A stretch of DNA of 64,000 nt from Candidatus Poribacteria bacterium (lineage in GTDB: Bacteria > Poribacteria > WGA-4E > JAJDTR01). The position numbers were made by a program, and so were the translations under genes. Shown here piece by piece: positions 59,285 to 64,000 of this stretch. The stretch's first letter is position 1. Each line of letters starts with the position of its first letter. Location of the stretch: positions 40,959 through 104,958 of the forward strand of contig JAPPIK010000048.1 of NCBI GenBank assembly GCA_028820655.1, in the 5' to 3' direction. The notes beneath the pieces were generated by a model. That model saw only the letters and a list, made by a program, of their open reading frames with translations. It was not told the DNA's origin and searched no databases.

Positions 59285-59914
59285 TTACTCCTTATCTGTT
59301 TTTTGTTCCTTGGGTATCCGGTAACTACACTTGTGGCTTCCATTCATAAGATGTTCTTCACGATGAATCTTCTGGCCAAGCGATCGGCGGAACAACGCTA
59401 ACTCGGTTTCACACACATGGGGGTACTCTTCAGCGATACTTACAATCGGGCAGTTATGCTCAACTAACACGTAATCATCTTCATTTTCGGTAAATTCTGC
59501 CATGTAGCCTTCTTCGTCCCGGATCTCTGTGAGAATTTTTACTTTTTCAGCCAGATCCTTGCCCTCAAGGCGTCGCGCATAGGACTCCGTGTGTGATTTT
59601 ACTCTGCCCCGTAATACCTTGTTAATGAGTCCGCACCCGTCAAGTCTTCCCATCTCTTGCAACAGATTAAGAGCGAAACTCTCATAACTCAATGGAAAGA
59701 GATTGTTCCCTTTAACCGTTAATTGATAGATATGGACCGGACGACCACGCTTCGGTTTCTCCCTGTGGAATTCGACTAAACCCTCTTTCTCCAAGATCGC
59801 GAGATGCTGCCTCACACCCATTGAACTGATACTGAGGGCTTCCGCCAATTCATTCACGTTCATACTGTACTGTAGCTTGATCAACTTCAGTATTTGACTG
59901 CGAGTTTCTTGCAT
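59285..59914 (-). CDS. SufR-like winged-helix transcriptional regulator with cysteine-rich C-terminus
   Basis: A 209-residue DeoR/ArsR-type regulator. Winged helix at the N-terminus: RSQILKLIKLQYSMNVNELAEALSISSMGVRQHLAILEKEGLVEFHREKPKRGRPVHIYQLT. The C-terminal region carries C-x12-C (HNCPIVSIAEEYPHVC) and a further C-x27-C (ending SHKCSYRI), close to SufR's C-x12-C-x13-C-x14-C but lacking the third Cys. An Fe-S sensor function is plausible with three Cys plus another ligand. The ATG at 59914 has GGAGAG upstream; a longer in-frame start at 59980 is beyond the promoter. It precedes the ferredoxin gene, a natural Fe-S-controlled target. Confidence 0.82.
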   Translation of the reverse strand: MQETRSQILKLIKLQYSMNVNELAEALSISSMGVRQHLAILEKEGLVEFHREKPKRGRPVHIYQLTVKGNNLFPLSYESFALNLLQEMGRLDGCGLINKVLRGRVKSHTESYARRLEGKDLAEKVKILTEIRDEEGYMAEFTENEDDYVLVEHNCPIVSIAEEYPHVCETELALFRRSLGQKIHREEHLMNGSHKCSYRIPKEQKTDKE

Positions 59915-59968
59915 TTGGTGCTCTCCATCTGCGATCTTGTGTTGACGAGAATTCCCGCGTCCATATGA

Positions 59969-59997
59969 ATTATACCACATAATATACGTAATGAGAA
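59969..59997 (-). promoter_or_regulatory. Promoter of the SufR-like/ferredoxin operon
   Basis: On the minus strand: TTCTCA, 17-nt spacer, TATAAT, with the -10 about 55 nt before the start codon. The surrounding AT-rich dyads (TACGTA, CATATG) could be operator half-sites. This is based on hexamer match and spacing only. Confidence 0.5.
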
Positions 59998-60242
59998 ATC
60001 AAACTGTCGAATTGTACCATCGGCGAACGAGAAAATCCCCCGGGAACGCTGCAATCGGCAGGATTATCATCGAATTTCCACTCTTTCGTGTCTTGATGGG
60101 GCTTATGCCTACCCGCAATCGATCTGTGTCCATTATGGTGAATTACGTTGACAGTTCGGGACTATCTTAATAAGCTATTTGAACACTCCGTAAAAGGGCA
60201 TAAATCACGTCTTCAACTCCACAGATACCCTTCAAGATTTCG

Positions 60243-61292
60243 ATGCAAGTAAATCCCACAAACAATATCCTCGTCACGCAGACTGGCGGTTGGATTGGAG
60301 ATATGATGCTTCTCACCCCTGCTTTGAGAGCGTTGAAGCACGCCTGCCCGCAATCCTATCTTACGCTGCTAATTCGACCGCTTGTCGCAGCCCTGATGGA
60401 AACCTGCCCGTACGTTGATGACGTGATTATCGACACAAAGGGCAACGGAATCAGCCGCGTACAGTCGTTTTTCGAACTTGTACGCCGCATCCGGCGAGGG
60501 CGATTTGATCTTGCGGTTATCTTGCATCCGACTTCCATTCGCAATGCGTTGACTACCTTCCTGGCAGGCATACCCTTGCGGATCGGATCAAACGTTGGCG
60601 GAAGGGGGATTCTGTTGTCGAAGTCCTGTACGGACGACACCGCTGTGCACGAAGTGGATCGTTATCTTCGCGTGCTCCAACTTCTCAATATTGACATGCC
60701 GGCCTCCGGCTTGGAGTTCTGGCACACGGACGCGGATCGCCGTGCGGTCCATCAACTACTGGGCGGTTGCAACGTCGTTCCTGAAGACCGGATCATCGGC
60801 ATTAATCTTGGTACAACATGGGGGACGAAATCGTGGGCGTTGGACAGATTCGCCGACCTGATTGCGGGAATACAGAATCGATTTGAGGGAGCTATCGTAC
60901 TGACCGGTTCAAGTTCAGAGCTTGAACTGGGGAATGAACTGCAAAAGCTAATCAAGCCAAGAGTAGTAGACCTAATTGGAAAAACAACCATCTTGCAACT
61001 CGGCGCACTCATTGAACGGTGCGGGCTCTATCTGACGTGTGACAGCGGGCCCATGCACATCGCCGCGGCAGTTGGTACTCCGACAATCGCTCTATTCGGG
61101 CCAACCGACCCGCTACGGCACCGTCCGTATGGGGAAGGGCATCACGTGATTGAGAAAGACGTGTCGTGCCGTCCCTGCTACAAGCGCAAGTGTATGCGCA
61201 CAGATGAGCCGAATCTGTGCATGACGGAAATCCAACCATCGGACGTGATTGAGAGGATTACAACCCACTTCAAACTATCAGATTATCCATGA
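60243..61292 (+). CDS. Glycosyltransferase family 9, ADP-heptose--LPS heptosyltransferase type
   Basis: A 349-residue GT9 enzyme that would add L-glycero-D-manno-heptose to the LPS inner core. Seen: NNILVTQTGGWIGDMMLLTPALRALKHACPQSYLTLLIRP, FFELVRRIRRGRFDLAVILHPTSIRNALTTFLAGIPLRIG, IGINLGTTWGTKSWALDRFADLI, AIVLTGSSSELELGNELQ, LIGKTTILQLGALIERCGLYLTCDSGPMHIAAAVGTPTIALFGPTDPLRHRPYG, and a C-terminal Cys cluster DVSCRPCYKRKCMRTDEPNLCM as in WaaF-like proteins. It implies a Gram-negative outer membrane. Its end overlaps the HAD gene by ATGA. Confidence 0.9.
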   Translation: MQVNPTNNILVTQTGGWIGDMMLLTPALRALKHACPQSYLTLLIRPLVAALMETCPYVDDVIIDTKGNGISRVQSFFELVRRIRRGRFDLAVILHPTSIRNALTTFLAGIPLRIGSNVGGRGILLSKSCTDDTAVHEVDRYLRVLQLLNIDMPASGLEFWHTDADRRAVHQLLGGCNVVPEDRIIGINLGTTWGTKSWALDRFADLIAGIQNRFEGAIVLTGSSSELELGNELQKLIKPRVVDLIGKTTILQLGALIERCGLYLTCDSGPMHIAAAVGTPTIALFGPTDPLRHRPYGEGHHVIEKDVSCRPCYKRKCMRTDEPNLCMTEIQPSDVIERITTHFKLSDYP

Positions 61293-61981
61293 CAAGAATC
61301 CAAGCCATCCTATTTGATTTTGGTGGTACGCTCGACGGAAATGGGCTGCATTGGCGAGAACGTGCCTGCCGATTCATTCAGAGTAAGTTTCCGCACGTGA
61401 GCCGTGAAGAGTTTGTTCAAGCGGATCGCGCTTCCGTGGCAAAGTTCGTGGCGAGCGGCGATGGTCCAAGGTGCAGCCTCAGGCAAACCGCGGGTGCGAT
61501 TTTTACAGGCATTTACGAGGGACTAGAGCTGAATCCAAGAATACGGGATGTATTCCTTGACGACTTCTGCCGCGATGCGGAACAATGGTTGCATCAAAAT
61601 CGGCAATGGCTTGAGTCGCTTCGGACGGATTATCAACTCGGCGTGATCAGCAACAACTTCGGGAATACAAAGGGCTGGTGCGACGATTATTCGCTTTCCC
61701 CGCTGCTAGACGTTATTGTTGATTCTACGGTTGTCGGCATCAAGAAACCCGATGGCGGTATTTTTCGGACGGCGATGACCGAATTGGGAGTTTCGGCAGA
61801 CGAGGCAATCTATGTCGGGGATACCTATTTGGACGATATGGTGGGCGCAAAGAGCGTGGGAATGTGGACGGCGTGGCTGGTCGGTGACCAGCCCGACACC
61901 TGCCAAGAGTCGCCAGCCGCTGATTTTCGATTATCAATGCTTAAGGATTTGAATCGGTTCCTTCCCAATCACGATGGGTAA
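61289..61981 (+). CDS. HAD-superfamily hydrolase (subfamily IA)
   Basis: A 230-residue phosphatase-like protein. Motif I ILFDFGGTLDGNG (DxGGTxD), motif II LGVISNNFG, motif III GIKKPDGGIF and motif IV IYVGDTYLDDMVGAKSVGMWTAWL are all present. The helical cap follows motif I. The start overlaps the stop of the glycosyltransferase gene (ATGA), so translation is coupled. Together they suggest a sugar-phosphate phosphatase in LPS or glycan synthesis, but the exact substrate cannot be told. Confidence 0.88.
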   Translation: MTRIQAILFDFGGTLDGNGLHWRERACRFIQSKFPHVSREEFVQADRASVAKFVASGDGPRCSLRQTAGAIFTGIYEGLELNPRIRDVFLDDFCRDAEQWLHQNRQWLESLRTDYQLGVISNNFGNTKGWCDDYSLSPLLDVIVDSTVVGIKKPDGGIFRTAMTELGVSADEAIYVGDTYLDDMVGAKSVGMWTAWLVGDQPDTCQESPAADFRLSMLKDLNRFLPNHDG

Positions 61982-62059
61982 GTGAGTGGACTAGGTAATT
62001 TTCGATCGGATACGTTGGCTAGAATCGGTGGGATTGCGTTCCGTTGACCGAATTCTCGA

Positions 62060-62914
62060 CTACTCAAATCCCGCCAGCTTCCACACCTTATCCATCGCCC
62101 GCGCGGTAGCGTTGGCGGCCTCCTGAGGCTCCATAGCATAGACTCTCTCGCTCAACGGCTCCGGCACTACGGGTCCGTCATAACCTTTGTCGTCTAGAAT
62201 TTGCAGTAACTCTGCGGCTGGAATCACACCGGTTTCGCCGGGGAGGCATCGGACAAGATCCTGCTGGTCATCGCGTTCGATGCCGGCGGGGGCGTCGTTG
62301 ATGTGAACGTAGACAATGTCATCTTTGTCGAGTTTCCTGACATCATCGAACGTGGCGTGGCTCGTGTACCAGTGCCACACGTCGAACAGTATGCCGACGT
62401 TATCGGTGCCGATGGCGGCGGCAAGCCCGAGCACCGCATCCATCGTGTGAAGGAAAAGGAACGTCCCATCCGCTCGCCTCGTTGCGGGCCCCACGAACTC
62501 CAAGCCGAACCGGTGCCCATACTCCTTCAAAATCTCTGCCACGGGCCGTAGGCACTTGACGTGAAGACTCCAGTTTTCCTTAAACGGCAATTCGCCGGAT
62601 GGAAGGATCCATGTTGTTACGCGAAAGCACCCAAGCTCCGCGGCAAGTTTTGCCAATCGTGGTAGATTCCTGAGATCTTCATCGTATTCCGCTTCGCCGT
62701 CGCGCCAATTCAACGGGAGTCCCCATCCCCCCACTTTCAAACCGGACGCGGACCACAGATTTCTGACGTAATCAACGGAATTTGCCCGTGCAAGCTCGTC
62801 GGCCTCACGAATCTCTAGGTCCATACCTTCTAAACCGGCGTTCTTTGCCAACTGTAGACATTCCCGCATTCCTGCCCGGATGCCGACATTGCCCGGATGT
62901 AGAGCCTTGAACAT
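62060..62914 (-). CDS. Sugar phosphate isomerase/epimerase (xylose isomerase-like TIM barrel)
   Basis: A 284-residue TIM barrel of the AP_endonuc_2 family. Metal-ligand regions: GLEFVGPATR (Glu), VGILFDVWHWYTSHATFDDV (Asp, His), DIVYVHINDAPAGIERDD (His) and DGPVVPEPLSERVY (Glu). N-terminal GNVGIRAGMRECLQLAKNAGLEGMDLEI. AAGGAAGGG lies upstream of the ATG. No signal peptide. Substrate is unknown; inositol- or keto-sugar epimerases of this type are common beside Gfo/Idh enzymes. The following gene on the same strand is encoded 132 nt upstream. Confidence 0.85.
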   Translation of the reverse strand: MFKALHPGNVGIRAGMRECLQLAKNAGLEGMDLEIREADELARANSVDYVRNLWSASGLKVGGWGLPLNWRDGEAEYDEDLRNLPRLAKLAAELGCFRVTTWILPSGELPFKENWSLHVKCLRPVAEILKEYGHRFGLEFVGPATRRADGTFLFLHTMDAVLGLAAAIGTDNVGILFDVWHWYTSHATFDDVRKLDKDDIVYVHINDAPAGIERDDQQDLVRCLPGETGVIPAAELLQILDDKGYDGPVVPEPLSERVYAMEPQEAANATARAMDKVWKLAGFE

Positions 62915-63046
62915 AGAAATCCCTTCCTTACACTACGGTGGTTAGCCAGTTAGGGGGCTAAACAACTCTATTCCTGTTCCTTCCGACGCCACCGTAAATC
63001 CTAAAGGTGAACAGCATGCACCATCAATCGTCTCTAGAACTCCTAC

Positions 63047-63706
63047 CTACTCTAACACCGCCGCAACTCGCACCGGAGAGCCGTCCCTGCCCGTGATCTT
63101 CAATGGCAGTGCAATGAGGTGAAACTCATCTCCGCCGATCAAATCAAGGTTCGTGAGATTTTCGACGATTATGGTATCGTTGCCGAGTATAATGAAATGC
63201 GATTCATTCGGCGCTTTGTCAACCGACGGCGTGTCTACGCCGATAAGCTCCGCGCCGCAATCCACCAAGAATTGAGCGGCTTCCGCCGTGATGACCGGGA
63301 ATTCGGTGAAGAACATCTCTTCTCCCCAGTGAGCCGCCCAGCCGATATTGAGAACCACCCTGGGAATCGCACGAATCTTTTCTTCGTAAGGCTTGAGATC
63401 ATCGGGAGTGATTTCCGCATTCGGCGCTTTGTCGGACAGGTCGATGAGCAGCGTGCGTCCCATACACCGGTCTAAGGGTACCTGATCGATTGTCGGGTGG
63501 TGCCTGTAGAAGTGGAAGGGAGCATCCATGTGTGTTCCCGTGTGGACAGAGGTCTTGAACGTGCAGGAGTTACCGTATCCCGGCTCGCCGGCAGGGTGAT
63601 TCTCGGGAATCTCCGCGAGTATGCCAATCTCGACTGGCGGATTGCCCGGGAATGGAGGCGTTGATTCATCCATTGGATGGGTCAAATCAATAATGTTTTG
63701 TGCCAT
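63047..63706 (-). CDS. Cyclase family protein (kynurenine formamidase-like)
   Basis: A 219-residue metal-dependent hydrolase of the cyclase family (PF04199). Seen: IIDLTHPMDESTPPFPGNPPVEI at the N-terminus; CTFKTSVHTGTHMDAPFHFYRHHPTI, with the HxGTHxDxPxH metal motif; MGRTLLIDLSDKAPNAEITPDDL; VVLNIGWAAHWGEEMFFTEFPVITAEAAQFLVDCGAELIGVDTPSVDKA; and HFIILGNDTIIVENLTNLDLI, ending LPLKITGRDGSPVRVAAVLE. Members include arylformamidase and isatin hydrolase, so the substrate is open. GAAGGAAC is upstream of the ATG. Confidence 0.88.
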   Translation of the reverse strand: MAQNIIDLTHPMDESTPPFPGNPPVEIGILAEIPENHPAGEPGYGNSCTFKTSVHTGTHMDAPFHFYRHHPTIDQVPLDRCMGRTLLIDLSDKAPNAEITPDDLKPYEEKIRAIPRVVLNIGWAAHWGEEMFFTEFPVITAEAAQFLVDCGAELIGVDTPSVDKAPNESHFIILGNDTIIVENLTNLDLIGGDEFHLIALPLKITGRDGSPVRVAAVLE

Positions 63707-64000
63707 AACCAGTTCCTTCAGTTAATTAGAGAGTATTGCGTATAGAGAGATCCGCCGTATTATCAAGCGAATCGCCGACAAACACTAATCCAAGTTTTTC
63801 TTTTCTTCCACTAATTCCTTGATTGCAGTGGTGCCCAGACACAGAGTTGGTATCGGAACTTCACCGTTCAGTATTTCCGATCTCCACTTACTATTCAGTT
63901 TCATTTTTGCATTGACTACTAGACAAACGTATAGTATAATTCAACCGGATCCGAAAACCAACTGTGTGAGGAGCATCCCTCTGTGGGAGGGAATCAATGG
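63707..64000. other. Intergenic right edge with a gene start
   Basis: Between the cyclase and the window end. Apart from the promoter at 63912-63940, the last bases show GGGAGGG followed by AATCAATG, so an ATG at 63997-63999 with a good ribosome-binding site may open the next plus-strand gene, cut by the window edge. Confidence 0.45.
63912..63940 (+). promoter_or_regulatory. Near-consensus sigma-70 promoter at the right edge
   Basis: TTGACT, exactly 17-nt spacer, TATAAT, followed 57 nt later by a possible start codon at 63997 with GGGAGGG upstream. It shares CGTATAGTATAATT with the promoter at 29855-29883. The match is one base from consensus overall. Confidence 0.75.

Noticed and set aside
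1-64000. tRNA, rRNA or insertion-sequence genes
   Set aside because: I found no cloverleaf, rRNA motif or transposase reading frame by eye; a tRNAscan or Rfam search could still find a small RNA.

Overview
The window looks like a contig from an uncultured Gram-negative bacterium with about 50% GC. My best guess is Candidatus Poribacteria or a close sponge- or marine-associated relative. The reasons are an FG-GAP protein with a FlgD-like tail (FPNPFNPETWLPYQL), families expanded in that group (sulfatases, phytanoyl-CoA dioxygenase, DUF6785 membrane proteins, DUF6807, LamG, propellers), a heptosyltransferase implying LPS, and many short palindromic repeats between genes. The assignment rests on recognition, not on a marker gene.

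Layout. (1) 0-15.7 kb is mainly minus-strand core metabolism and DNA maintenance: a tightly coupled operon DUF6807 - pantoate kinase - 4-phosphopantoate--beta-alanine ligase - miaB, a plus-strand cupin, moaC, a nucleotidyltransferase-HEPN fusion, a PolX-like/PHP protein followed by a rhomboid-TPR protein, topA, accD and a secreted FG-GAP protein. The kinase/ligase pair is the archaeal route to 4'-phosphopantothenate and is unexpected in a bacterium. (2) 16-45.6 kb is entirely plus-strand and accessory: two propeller glycosidase-like proteins, a Tat-exported sulfatase, two DUF6785 membrane proteins flanking a Gfo/Idh oxidoreductase, two LamG proteins (one frameshifted), a second DUF6807, two sulfatases without signal peptides, a PhyH dioxygenase, a beta-lactamase-fold hydrolase, and an Opp/Dpp-type ABC transporter whose substrate-binding gene is truncated and frameshifted. 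This reads as a module for taking up and desulfating/degrading sulfated organic matter, with substrate unknown. (3) 46-60 kb is mostly minus-strand: TPR/YidD/CvpA/metallopeptidase, FHA plus ECF sigma, a ferredoxin fused to membrane helices and an Hsp20-like domain (plus strand), bioA (plus strand), a secreted propeller plus S55 peptidase-like pair, and a SufR-like regulator with a four-cluster ferredoxin. (4) 60-64 kb has a heptosyltransferase/HAD pair on plus, then a sugar isomerase-like protein and a cyclase on minus.

The gaps between genes, especially in region 2, are packed with several families of short repeats: a 15-nt palindrome with arms CACTCC/GGAGTG, a roughly 38-nt element bounded by GATC that repeatedly sits inside that palindrome, palindromes centred on CTGTTAG, a 160-bp hairpin-bearing tandem repeat inside the transporter locus, and a 188-bp tandem repeat that abuts the broken transporter gene. 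The nested repeat system, the archaeal CoA genes, the ferredoxin-Hsp20 fusion and the polymerase-dead PolX are the most notable items.
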